DNA of 5,664 nt from Chloroflexota bacterium (GTDB lineage Bacteria > Chloroflexota > Anaerolineae > Caldilineales > Caldilineaceae): the NCBI GenBank assembly GCA_003451595.1, contig DMDA01000037.1, forward strand, positions 45,006-50,669, written 5' to 3'. Position numbers and translations under genes: made by a program. Positions 1 to 5,596 of the stretch are shown in pieces. The notes under the pieces were generated by a model, which saw nothing but the letters and a program-made list of their open reading frames with translations, searched no databases and was not told the DNA's origin. Numbering within the stretch: the first letter of the stretch is position 1; the number at the start of each line of letters is the position of its first letter.

Positions 1-926
1 GCCTCGCGCACACGTTTGCTGCCGACCAGCCAGGTCAGCCCAAGGCGCGAGGCGTGCACGCGATTCAGCTCGTTGCGAAAGGGATAGAGGTCGGGCGCAA
101 ACTCGAAAGCCACCGCTTTGAGCAGACCAAAGTTGAGCGCTGCGTTGGGCGCTTGCAGCGGATCTGCCGTCCAAGTGATGATGCCGACACCTTCACGCCA
201 CGCCAGTTCCGCCTGACGCTTCTTGAGCAAGTTCGCGATGCGCAGCCCGCGATAGTCGGGCAGCACGCCCAATGTCTGCGATTCGATGCGAAAGCCGCCG
301 TTGTAACGCTCCGCCCAGTCTGCGGGCAACGGGGCGCCGCCAAACGCGTAGAAACCAAAGAGGAAGCCGGCAACTTTGCCATCGACGCGCGCCACCAACG
401 ACGTGCCCGCGCCAAATTCAGCGCTGTGGATATCGCTCGGATAGAGAAATTCATCGGGCGCCCCCCACACCTGTCGCTGTATGGCGCGGCTGGCGGCGGC
501 TTCGGCGGCGTCAGGGCGCCCGATGTCAACGACGCCAACTTGCTCACTGGTGCGGTAATAGGAGTGCACGCCCTGCGGATCGTAGAAGACGAACGTGGCG
601 CCAGGCATTGCCTGCTGACAGGCTGCAATCACAGCCTCCGGCGCGCAGACTGTTGTTCCTGGCACAGAGTGAAAGCGCAGGGTGTAGGTGCGACGCGCAC
701 CGTCGGCGCCTCCACTGAGCCGGCGCGGAAAAAGAAAACCGACGCCGACCGTCGTTGCCTCTCCCTCAAAAAATGCCAACTTGCCGCCAATTTTGGAGAG
801 CGTGACGTAAAGAAAGTGATAGGGAAAGAGCGCGGGATTGGCGCCAGCGCCAAGCAGCACACCGGCCTCCTCCAGTTTGCGGCTCCAATGCGGATGGCTG
901 GCATCCAGCAAGACAGCGTTCATCAT
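1..926 (-). CDS. GNAT-fold acetyltransferase-like protein (COG3375-like), 3' end cut by the window
   Basis: This frame is open from ATG 926 to the window edge, giving 308 residues; the C-terminus lies outside. The N-terminal ~130 residues (MMNAVLLDAS...) match nothing I recognise. The second half looks like a GNAT domain: a beta strand with VARVDGKVAGFLFGFY (178-193), then IESQTLGVLPDYRGLRIANL (214-233), where the acetyl-CoA pyrophosphate loop should lie. It continues with ITWTADPLQAPNAALNFGLL (250-269), followed by LYPFRNELNR (280-289). The W-T-x-D-P-L-x-x-x-N-A-x-L-N signature is what I know from the COG3375 group of predicted GNAT proteins. The usual Q/R-x-x-G-x-G/A loop reads R-G-L-R-I-A, so the central glycine is replaced by arginine 229. 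A second ATG directly follows (923). There is no clear Shine-Dalgarno site, and the start lies only 5 bases after the rlmB stop, so translational coupling is likely. Substrate unknown. The family call is fairly secure; the catalytic activity is not. Confidence 0.8.
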   Translation of the reverse strand, partial: MMNAVLLDASHPHWSRKLEEAGVLLGAGANPALFPYHFLYVTLSKIGGKLAFFEGEATTVGVGFLFPRRLSGGADGARRTYTLRFHSVPGTTVCAPEAVIAACQQAMPGATFVFYDPQGVHSYYRTSEQVGVVDIGRPDAAEAAASRAIQRQVWGAPDEFLYPSDIHSAEFGAGTSLVARVDGKVAGFLFGFYAFGGAPLPADWAERYNGGFRIESQTLGVLPDYRGLRIANLLKKRQAELAWREGVGIITWTADPLQAPNAALNFGLLKAVAFEFAPDLYPFRNELNRVHASRLGLTWLVGSKRVRE

Positions 927-931
927 ACGGG

Positions 932-1711
932 TTACGTCATATTGGACGCACCTGACGCTCGCGCCTGGCGCGCCGCATACAGCACGATGCTACCCGCCAC
1001 CGCAGCGTTGAGGCTCTCGACGCGGCCAAACATCGGCAGTCGCACCAGAAAGTCACACTTTTCGCGTGTCAGGCGGCTTAGCCCTTCCCCTTCGCTGCCT
1101 ACCACGACCGCCAGCCCCCCATCGAGCCGTGCGCGGGCGAGCAACGGCGTCTGCGGATCGCTGTCCAACCCGGCCACCCAGATGTCGCGCCGTTTGAGAT
1201 CGTCGATTGTGCGGTTGATGTTGACCACCTGCGCCACCGCCAGATGCTCGACCGCGCCGGCGCTGGCGTTGCTCACCGCCGGCGTCACACGCGCCGCGCG
1301 GCGATCTGGGATGAGGACGCCATGTACGCCCATCGCCTCGGCGGTGCGGATCAGTGTGCCCAGGTTCTGCGGGTCTTGCAAATGGTCCAGGATAAGCAGC
1401 AGCGGCGGCTCGCCCGCCTGTCTGGCCGCCATCAGGCACACCTCGACGTCAACGTAGGGGTATTCATCGACCTCGAGTGCGACGCCCTGCGCATTGACAT
1501 GGTCGCTGCGCAGGCGGTCAAAGAGACCGCCGCGAATGGTGCGCGTGGCAATTTTGGCGCCTAGCGCCAGGGCGACAATCTCGCCGACCGGCCCTTCTTT
1601 GGGCAGCGGGGCGTCATCCTGTTTGCCTTCAACCCACAGCCGGTAGATGCGCCGCCGCCCGGCGCGCAGCGCTTCGTGGACAGCGTGGCGTCCGTAAAGT
1701 AGCTCGCTCAT
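932..1711 (-). CDS. rlmB: 23S rRNA 2'-O-methyltransferase, RlmB/TrmH (SpoU) family
   Basis: SpoU-class SAM-dependent methyltransferase of 259 residues, close to the usual length. RlmB of E. coli makes Gm2251 in the peptidyl-transferase region of 23S rRNA. The N-terminal substrate-binding domain starts with LLYGRHAVHEALRAGRR (4-20), the typical 'GxxxVxEAL' opening, and includes the L30e-like region to about residue 90. The C-terminal trefoil-knot domain carries all three SpoU motifs: LDHLQDPQNLGTLIRTAEAMG (first part at 108-117, with N116 and catalytic-type R122), VVVGSEGEGLSRL (202-214), and RVESLNAAVAGSIVLYAA (230-247). The ATG overlaps the cysS stop as ATGA, with a weak GAGG 4 bases upstream, so translation is probably coupled to cysS. 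The knot and N-terminal domain identify the family firmly. RlmB rather than another TrmH-like paralogue (such as a TsnR-type enzyme) is supported by the N-terminal motif and the cysS neighbour. Confidence 0.93.
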   Translation of the reverse strand: MSELLYGRHAVHEALRAGRRRIYRLWVEGKQDDAPLPKEGPVGEIVALALGAKIATRTIRGGLFDRLRSDHVNAQGVALEVDEYPYVDVEVCLMAARQAGEPPLLLILDHLQDPQNLGTLIRTAEAMGVHGVLIPDRRAARVTPAVSNASAGAVEHLAVAQVVNINRTIDDLKRRDIWVAGLDSDPQTPLLARARLDGGLAVVVGSEGEGLSRLTREKCDFLVRLPMFGRVESLNAAVAGSIVLYAARQARASGASNMT

Positions 1712-3117
1712 TCAGCCTCGTACCGCCAAATCGTGCCATCGGGCGTATCTTCAAGCACAATATTCAACGCGCGCAGGCTGTCGCGCACCTTGTCCGCCAG
1801 CGCCCACTGCTTCGCCTGGCGCAGGTCGCGGCGCACGCTCACCAGCAATTCGATGAAGGGACGGGCAGCTACTTCGCTGGCGGCGTCGCTTGCCGGTTCA
1901 GTCAGCGTCAGCCCCAGGATGCCGGCCAGTTCGCGCAAGGTCTGCTGTGCAGCGGCATAGAAAGGCCCGGCAACGCCCGCCGTGCGCGCGGTGTTGATGG
2001 CGCGCACCAACTCGAAGAGTGCAGCGATCCCGCCAGCGGTGTTGAAGTCGTCGTCCATGGCGGTGGTGAAGGCAACGCGCGCTTCCTCGGTGGCCAGGCG
2101 CAGCGCCTCGGCCTGCTCGCCTGTGCTAAGTTCGCCTTGCGCTGGCCGCAGCGCGCTGCGCAGACGCGCCAGACTGCGTTCGGCGCTCTCGACGGTCTCC
2201 GGGCTATAGGTCACCGGCTTGCGATAGTGGCCGGTAAAGATCAGCAGCCGCAGGGCATCAGCGCTGTGCTCCTTGAGAAAGTCGTCGATGGTGATGAGAT
2301 TGCCAAGCGACTTGCTCATCTTTTCGCCTGCAAGCTGCAACATGCCGTTGTGCATCCAGTAACGCGCAAAGGTTTTGCCGGTGTAGCTCTCGCTCTGGGC
2401 GATCTCATTCTCGTGGTGTGGGAAGATCAGGTCGTTGCCGCCGCCGTGAATGTCCACCATCTCACCCAGGTGATGGAGACACATCGCCGAGCACTCGATG
2501 TGCCAGCCAGGTCGGCCTGGCCCAAAGGGGCTATCCCAGGCCGGCTCGCCGGGCTTGGCACCTTTCCATAGCGCAAAATCGCCCGGATGTTCCTTGCGGG
2601 CGTCCTCCTCAATGCGCGTGCCGCTCAGCGCCTCGTCGAGCTTGCGCCCGCTCAGCTTGCCGTAATCCTCATCCTTGGTGACGCGGAAGTAGACGTCGCC
2701 ATCCAGCCGGTAGGCGAAGCCTTCCTTCTCCAGGCCGCTGATCATCTGGGTGATCCAGCTCATTTCCTGGCTGACGCGTGGGTAGACGTGAGCGGGCAGC
2801 ACATTGAGATCGCTGAGGTGGCGGAAATACTTCTCGGCGTAATGGTTCGCCAGTTCGAGAGGGTCGCGCCCCTGTTCGTTGGCGCGCCGGATGATCTTGT
2901 CGTCAACGTCGGTGAAGTTGGTGACAAATTTGACCGTGTAGCCCTTGTAGGTTAAGTAGCGGCGCACGGTGTCGAAGATGATCGCCGCCATGGCATGGCC
3001 AATGTGAGCGTCCGCGTAGACGGTCGGGCCACACACGTACATGCTGACCTTGCCCGGTTCCAGCGGGACGAATTCTTCAGTCTGCCGGGTGAGCGTGTTG
3101 TAGATACGAAGCGCCAT
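1708..3117 (-). CDS. cysS: Cysteinyl-tRNA synthetase
   Basis: Class I aminoacyl-tRNA synthetase that charges tRNA-Cys with cysteine using ATP in the cytosol. It has 469 residues, close to the normal bacterial length. It opens with IYNTLTRQTEEF and MYVCGPTVY (26-34), then the HIGH-type signature HIGH at 38-41. The family motif FVTNFTDVDDKII lies at 64-76, WHIECSAM at 205-212, GGGNDLIFPHHENEIAQSE at 225-243, and the KMSKS loop at 266-270. The tightly bound zinc ligands are visible as C29, C209, H234 and E238. The C-terminal helical domain (about 310-469) includes the DDDFNT motif and ends with the DxIRxxL-like segment ADKVRDSLRALNIVLEDTPDGT, typical of the anticodon-binding end. The start is supported by AGGA 7 bases upstream and by the conserved N-terminus. 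It lies 31 bases after the PIN/TRAM gene and overlaps rlmB by 4 bases. All catalytic motifs are intact. Confidence 0.98.
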   Translation of the reverse strand: MALRIYNTLTRQTEEFVPLEPGKVSMYVCGPTVYADAHIGHAMAAIIFDTVRRYLTYKGYTVKFVTNFTDVDDKIIRRANEQGRDPLELANHYAEKYFRHLSDLNVLPAHVYPRVSQEMSWITQMISGLEKEGFAYRLDGDVYFRVTKDEDYGKLSGRKLDEALSGTRIEEDARKEHPGDFALWKGAKPGEPAWDSPFGPGRPGWHIECSAMCLHHLGEMVDIHGGGNDLIFPHHENEIAQSESYTGKTFARYWMHNGMLQLAGEKMSKSLGNLITIDDFLKEHSADALRLLIFTGHYRKPVTYSPETVESAERSLARLRSALRPAQGELSTGEQAEALRLATEEARVAFTTAMDDDFNTAGGIAALFELVRAINTARTAGVAGPFYAAAQQTLRELAGILGLTLTEPASDAASEVAARPFIELLVSVRRDLRQAKQWALADKVRDSLRALNIVLEDTPDGTIWRYEAE

Positions 3118-3124
3118 GAGCCTG

Positions 3125-3128
3125 TCCT
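3125..3128 (-). promoter_or_regulatory. Ribosome binding site of cysS
   Basis: AGGA on the minus strand, 7 bases before ATG 3117, inside the longer purine-rich AGGACAGG (3128-3121). It lies in the 31-base gap after the PIN/TRAM stop codon and fixes the cysS start. Confidence 0.6.
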
Positions 3129-3148
3129 GTCATGAATCGATGGATAGT

Positions 3149-4228
3149 TTATTCGGGCGTAGCAAAGATCAGGCGCCCAGCATTGGTTTGCAAGACTTTC
3201 GTCACCTGCACCAACACTTCCTGGTTGATGTAGCGGCGGCCATTTTCAACGACCACCATCGTCCCATCTTCCAGGTAGCCGACGCCTTGCCCCATCTCTT
3301 TACCTTCCTGGATAATTTTCAGCGGAATTTCCTCTCCAGGCAAATAGACCGACTTGACCGCGTTGGCTAACTCGTTGATGTTCAGGATACGCACCCCTTG
3401 GAGTCGCGCCACCCGGTTCAGGTTGAAGTCGTTGGTGATGATGAGCGCGCCATTCTGCCGCGCCAGGCTGATCAGCTTATCGTCGACCTGGTTGGCGTCC
3501 GCCGGGTCCTGGTCAGAGAAGACAATCTTGACATCCGGTGTATTCTGCAGGCGGTCAAGCACCTCTAGCCCGCGCCGGCCGCGATTGCGCCGCAGGCTAT
3601 CCGCAGAGTCGGCAATGTACTGCAGTTCATTGAGCACGAAGCGCGGCACCGTCAACGTGCCAAGCAAAAAGCCTGTCCTGGCGATGTCGGCGATGCGGCC
3701 ATCGATGATCACGCTCGTATCGAGGAGCAGCATTGGGCCGGGAGCAGTCGGGGACGGCGACGCTGAGGCCGTGTCCAGCACCGGCGCCACCCGCGCTCGT
3801 TCCTGGCCACCACCCTGGAGCAATGAGAAAAAGTCGCGCTGACGCAGCACCAGCAAGGCAGCGCCCAGATAGCCGAACATGAAGACCAGGATCAGCGGCA
3901 CCACGTTGCCAAAAGGTTCGGGCAGGCGCGAGACAGGCACACTGAGCAAGGCCGCGATCAGCAAGCCAGCGGTGACGCCGATCGTGCCGGCCACGAGATC
4001 GGTGATCGGCACCTGGCGCAGCGCTTTGTTGGCCGCTGCGGCTGGCGCCCTCACGAGCCAGGGCGCCAGCAGAAAACCAAATGCCGCTCCAAACAACGTG
4101 AACGGGACAATCAGCATCCACGAATCGATTGCCAGGTCCGGCGTGCGCGCCAGGACAACGCCGATCTCGAAACCAATGAAGCCGTAGAGCGCCGTTCCCA
4201 GGATGCGCAGGAGCGGGCCAAAACGCAT
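3149..4228 (-). CDS. Membrane-anchored PIN/TRAM domain protein (Bacillus YacL-like)
   Basis: 359 residues in three parts. The first ~130 residues hold four likely membrane segments: about 8-27, 37-57, 78-97 and 108-128. A low-complexity Ala/Ser/Pro linker (148-165) leads to a PIN nuclease-type domain (about 166-290), then a TRAM domain (about 293-355, with GEEIPLKIIQEGKEMGQGVGY and DGTMVVVENG). The PIN acidic cluster is visible: D170 and D176 in LLLDTSVIIDGRI, E201 in FVLNELQYIAD, D249/D250 in QVDDKLISLA and D267 in ITNDFN. This arrangement, including the IIDGRI and ITNDFNLN motifs, is that of the YacL family. PIN domains usually cleave RNA with Mg2+, and TRAM domains bind RNA, so a membrane-bound RNase is the natural inference; the cellular substrate is not evident. 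ATG 4228 is fixed by an in-frame TAG at 4243-4241 and an AGGAG 9 bases upstream. It is the first gene of the leftward operon. Confidence 0.93.
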   Translation of the reverse strand: MRFGPLLRILGTALYGFIGFEIGVVLARTPDLAIDSWMLIVPFTLFGAAFGFLLAPWLVRAPAAAANKALRQVPITDLVAGTIGVTAGLLIAALLSVPVSRLPEPFGNVVPLILVFMFGYLGAALLVLRQRDFFSLLQGGGQERARVAPVLDTASASPSPTAPGPMLLLDTSVIIDGRIADIARTGFLLGTLTVPRFVLNELQYIADSADSLRRNRGRRGLEVLDRLQNTPDVKIVFSDQDPADANQVDDKLISLARQNGALIITNDFNLNRVARLQGVRILNINELANAVKSVYLPGEEIPLKIIQEGKEMGQGVGYLEDGTMVVVENGRRYINQEVLVQVTKVLQTNAGRLIFATPE

Positions 4229-4237
4229 AGATGATGA

Positions 4238-4242
4238 CTCCT
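4238..4242 (-). promoter_or_regulatory. Ribosome binding site of the PIN/TRAM gene
   Basis: AGGAG on the minus strand, 9 bases before ATG 4228. It overlaps an in-frame TAG (4243-4241), which rules out a longer protein and settles the start. Confidence 0.7.
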
Positions 4243-4262
4243 ATCTACTCAACCGATGAAAG

Positions 4263-4268
4263 ATGATA
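4263..4268 (-). promoter_or_regulatory. Possible -10 box for the leftward operon
   Basis: Minus-strand TATCAT matches the TATAAT consensus at 5 of 6 positions and would place the transcript start near 4256, giving a leader of about 28 bases that includes the AGGAG. No good -35 box lies 17 bases upstream (CAGTGA at 4291-4286). That position falls inside the tandem 16-bp repeat, which would suit an activator-dependent promoter. Tentative. Confidence 0.25.
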
Positions 4269-4280
4269 AGTCCAGTTGCA

Positions 4281-4312
4281 AACGCTCACTGTGAAAAACG
4301 CTTACTATGAAA
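4281..4312. repeat. Two-copy tandem 16-bp repeat in the divergent spacer
   Basis: AACGCTCACTGTGAAA (4281-4296) is followed immediately by AACGCTTACTATGAAA (4297-4312), identical at 14 of 16 positions. The first copy contains the perfect palindrome TCAC-T-GTGA (4286-4294); both differences in the second copy fall in that core. The two copies are about one and a half helical turns apart. Position between divergent genes suggests a pair of regulator sites, but chance duplication is possible. Confidence 0.6.
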
Positions 4313-4355
4313 AAACCAGCAACTCCTTGCCATAGTATGCCAGAAAACCAGTCAA

Positions 4356-4367
4356 ATGCTGTAGCAT
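4356..4367. repeat. 12-bp inverted repeat, ATGCT-GT-AGCAT
   Basis: Perfect 5-bp arms around a 2-base centre, midway in the divergent spacer and touching the TTGACT element (4350-4355, minus strand). It could be a small operator. The arms are short enough that chance cannot be excluded. Confidence 0.35.
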
Positions 4368-4491
4368 GATCCTCATTTGTTGTAAGCTCAAATTCACATC
4401 TCTGTTTGGTCGGATCGGCGCAGGCGTGGGAAAATAGCGGTCAACGCGCCGCTGCAACTGACGCGTGTAGCAGAAACGGCAGGTATCCTCT

Positions 4492-5343
4492 ATGCGCAAG
4501 CGAGTCCTTTTGGGCGTCTTTGCCCATCCCGACGATGAAAGTTTTGGACCTGGCGGCACGTTGGCCCATTATGCCCAACGCGGCGTTGATGTGCATGTCA
4601 TTATCGCCACCGATGGCATTGCTGGTTCCGTTGATAGTGAGGGTCGCCTGCGCGACCACGACTCGCTGGCGCAGGTGCGTTCGGCGGAGCTGGCGCAGGC
4701 AGCAGTGCATCTGAGACTGAAGAGCATCTGGTCGCTACCGTATCGAGACAGCGGGATGCGCGGCGCACCCGATAATCACCACCCTGCTGCGTTGATTCAA
4801 CAACCGGTGACAGTCGTTGCACATGCTGTGTTGGCGTACATCCAACGTCTGGCGCCAGATGTCGTGATGACGCACGATCCCTTTGGCGGCTATGGGCATC
4901 CAGATCACATTCGCGTGTGCGAGGCGACGACAACCGCATTTTATCTGGCGCGAGCGCGGCGCGCCACCGTGAATGGTGTGAGTCACGCCCCGCAAAAGCT
5001 GTATTACAGCGCTTTCCCCAAGCAGGTGATCAAGATGGCAGTGCCATTGATGCGGCTGGCAGGCAAGGACCCAACCGCCATCGGTCGCAACCAGGACATC
5101 AATCTGGTCGAAATCAGCCGCTGGGTGACGCCCGTAACCACAACCGTCGACGTCGCCGATGCACTGGCGGATAAGCAGCGGGCTAGCGAGGCGCACGCCA
5201 GTCAATACAGTGGCGGACCGGGCTGGTTATCCGTTCTCCCGGCGCCCATTCGCCGCCGCGTGGCAGGTCGCGAGCAGTTCACGTGCGTCTTCCCCGGCAA
5301 CATCGAGCGTGGCGAACACGACTTGTTTGCCGGAGTCGCCTGA
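4492..5343 (+). CDS. PIG-L/LmbE-family zinc-dependent deacetylase
   Basis: 283 residues. The family removes N-acetyl groups from N-acetylglucosamine-type conjugates with one zinc ion; members include MshB and Mca of mycothiol metabolism, BshB of bacillithiol synthesis and eukaryotic PIG-L. The N-terminal motif AHPDDE lies at 11-16 (zinc ligands H12 and D15, catalytic base D14), after a beta strand VLLGVF. HPDH at 136-139, in DPFGGYGHPDHI, supplies the third zinc ligand H139. YRDSGM (84-89) and the late HASQY (235-239) are further features that I associate with the MshB/Mca side of the family. The true substrate is unknown. ATG 4492 is the only start after an in-frame TAG (4468-4470), with a modest GCAGG 8 bases upstream. 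It has no signal peptide, so it is cytosolic. It is the first gene of the rightward group and shares TGATG with the next gene. Confidence 0.93.
   Translation: MRKRVLLGVFAHPDDESFGPGGTLAHYAQRGVDVHVIIATDGIAGSVDSEGRLRDHDSLAQVRSAELAQAAVHLRLKSIWSLPYRDSGMRGAPDNHHPAALIQQPVTVVAHAVLAYIQRLAPDVVMTHDPFGGYGHPDHIRVCEATTTAFYLARARRATVNGVSHAPQKLYYSAFPKQVIKMAVPLMRLAGKDPTAIGRNQDINLVEISRWVTPVTTTVDVADALADKQRASEAHASQYSGGPGWLSVLPAPIRRRVAGREQFTCVFPGNIERGEHDLFAGVA
5332..5335 (+). promoter_or_regulatory. Ribosome binding site of the DUF951 gene
   Basis: GGAG inside the end of the deacetylase gene, 7 bases before ATG 5343. It decides the start of the small gene in favour of 5343 over an in-frame ATG at 5283. Confidence 0.65.
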
Positions 5344-5558
5344 TGATCGAAATTTCCTCCCCGATCTTCGTCGGCGATGTGGTCGAGATGCGCAAACCGC
5401 ATCCATGCGGCGGCAAGCAGTGGCTAGTCGTGCGCGTTGGGGCCGACATTGGGCTAGTCTGCCAGACGTGTCAGCGCCGCGTGTTGCTGCCGCGCCGCGA
5501 CTTTGCGCGCGGAGTCAAGAAGTTCATTCAACGTGGTGAAAGCGGGAGTGAGGCGTGA
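5343..5558 (+). CDS. DUF951 family small protein
   Basis: 71 residues and predicted cytosolic. The sequence follows the DUF951 pattern almost end to end: VGDVVEMRKPHPCGGKQW (10-27), then VVRVGADIGLVCQTCQRRVLLPR (29-51), then DFARGVKKFI. H20, C22, C40 and C43 (HPCG...CxxC) are placed so that they could hold a metal ion such as zinc, which is an inference. The family is known mainly from Firmicutes and related lineages, and its function is not established. The start at 5343 uses TGATG: the last base of the deacetylase stop is the first base of this ATG, with GGAG 7 bases upstream. An in-frame ATG at 5283 would add 20 residues unlike the family, so I reject it. The stop codon lies inside the GTGAGGC heptamer repeat, which therefore encodes the C-terminal residues. 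Confidence 0.92.
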   Translation: MIEISSPIFVGDVVEMRKPHPCGGKQWLVVRVGADIGLVCQTCQRRVLLPRRDFARGVKKFIQRGESGSEA

Positions 5559-5568
5559 GGCGTGAGGC
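5548..5568 (+). repeat. Three-copy tandem heptamer repeat GTGAGGC
   Basis: Three perfect consecutive copies of GTGAGGC (5548-5554, 5555-5561, 5562-5568), followed by a further GT. The array runs from the last DUF951 codons, across its TGA stop (5556-5558), into the spacer before the Nif3-like gene. Perfect short tandem repeats of this kind commonly vary in copy number by slippage. No regulatory role is shown. Confidence 0.85.
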
Positions 5569-5579
5569 GTCATCCTCAC
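5562..5579 (+). other. Small hairpin between DUF951 and Nif3-like genes
   Basis: GTGAGG (5562-5567) and CCTCAC (5574-5579) form a perfect 6-bp stem with a 6-base loop. The 5' arm is the last heptamer copy, and either other copy could pair with the same 3' arm. No T-run follows, so it is not a standard rho-independent terminator. It ends 5 bases before the Nif3 ribosome binding site and might affect mRNA processing or initiation. Confidence 0.45.
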
Positions 5580-5584
5580 AGTAC

Positions 5585-5588
5585 GGAG
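5585..5588 (+). promoter_or_regulatory. Ribosome binding site of the Nif3-like gene
   Basis: GGAG 8 bases before ATG 5597, which supports that start. Confidence 0.65.
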
Positions 5589-5596
5589 CAGAACCC

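Larger units (their letters stand above)
4229..4491. promoter_or_regulatory. Divergent promoter region between the two operons
   Basis: 263 bases without a credible gene, AT-richer than the flanking genes. It separates two groups transcribed outwards, so it must hold both promoters. Inside are a tandem 16-bp repeat (4281-4312), an inverted repeat (4356-4367), the pair CAAATG/CATTTG (4353-4358 and 4374-4379), and a weak 5-bp hairpin AGCGG/CCGCT (4436-4440 and 4449-4453) in the likely leader of the plus-strand group. On the minus strand, TTGACT (4355-4350) resembles a -35 box but lacks a well-spaced -10. I found no convincing -35/-10 pair for the plus strand, and no T-box or known riboswitch pattern that I can recognise. 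Confidence 0.6.

Noticed and set aside
65..628. A 187-codon minus-strand open frame at the left edge
   Set aside because: It is in another frame of the GNAT-like gene and has no recognisable motif, while the frame starting at 926 has convincing GNAT motifs.
54..1457. A 467-codon plus-strand open frame
   Set aside because: It lies antisense to rlmB and the GNAT-like gene, both of which have clear family motifs. Its translation is rich in Arg, Ala and Thr with no domain, and it crosses two genes. It is a by-product of high GC codon use.
2137..2955. Plus-strand open frames opposite cysS
   Set aside because: They are antisense shadows of a fully intact cysS and have no start signals or family similarity.
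4436..4453. Hairpin AGCGG/CCGCT as a terminator or riboswitch
   Set aside because: The stem is only 5 bp with an 8-base loop, there is no following T-run, and I recognise no riboswitch or T-box elements around it.
4305..4559. An 84-codon minus-strand open frame across the spacer
   Set aside because: It runs into the start of the well-supported deacetylase on the other strand, has no ribosome site and shows no family features.
5283..5342. A 20-residue N-terminal extension of the DUF951 protein
   Set aside because: It would overlap the end of the deacetylase, and its residues are unlike the family, which begins close to MIEISSPIFVGDVV. A good GGAG supports ATG 5343.
5562..5579. Rho-independent terminator after DUF951
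   Set aside because: A 6-bp stem is present but no run of T follows, and a ribosome site and new start come 5 and 17 bases later.
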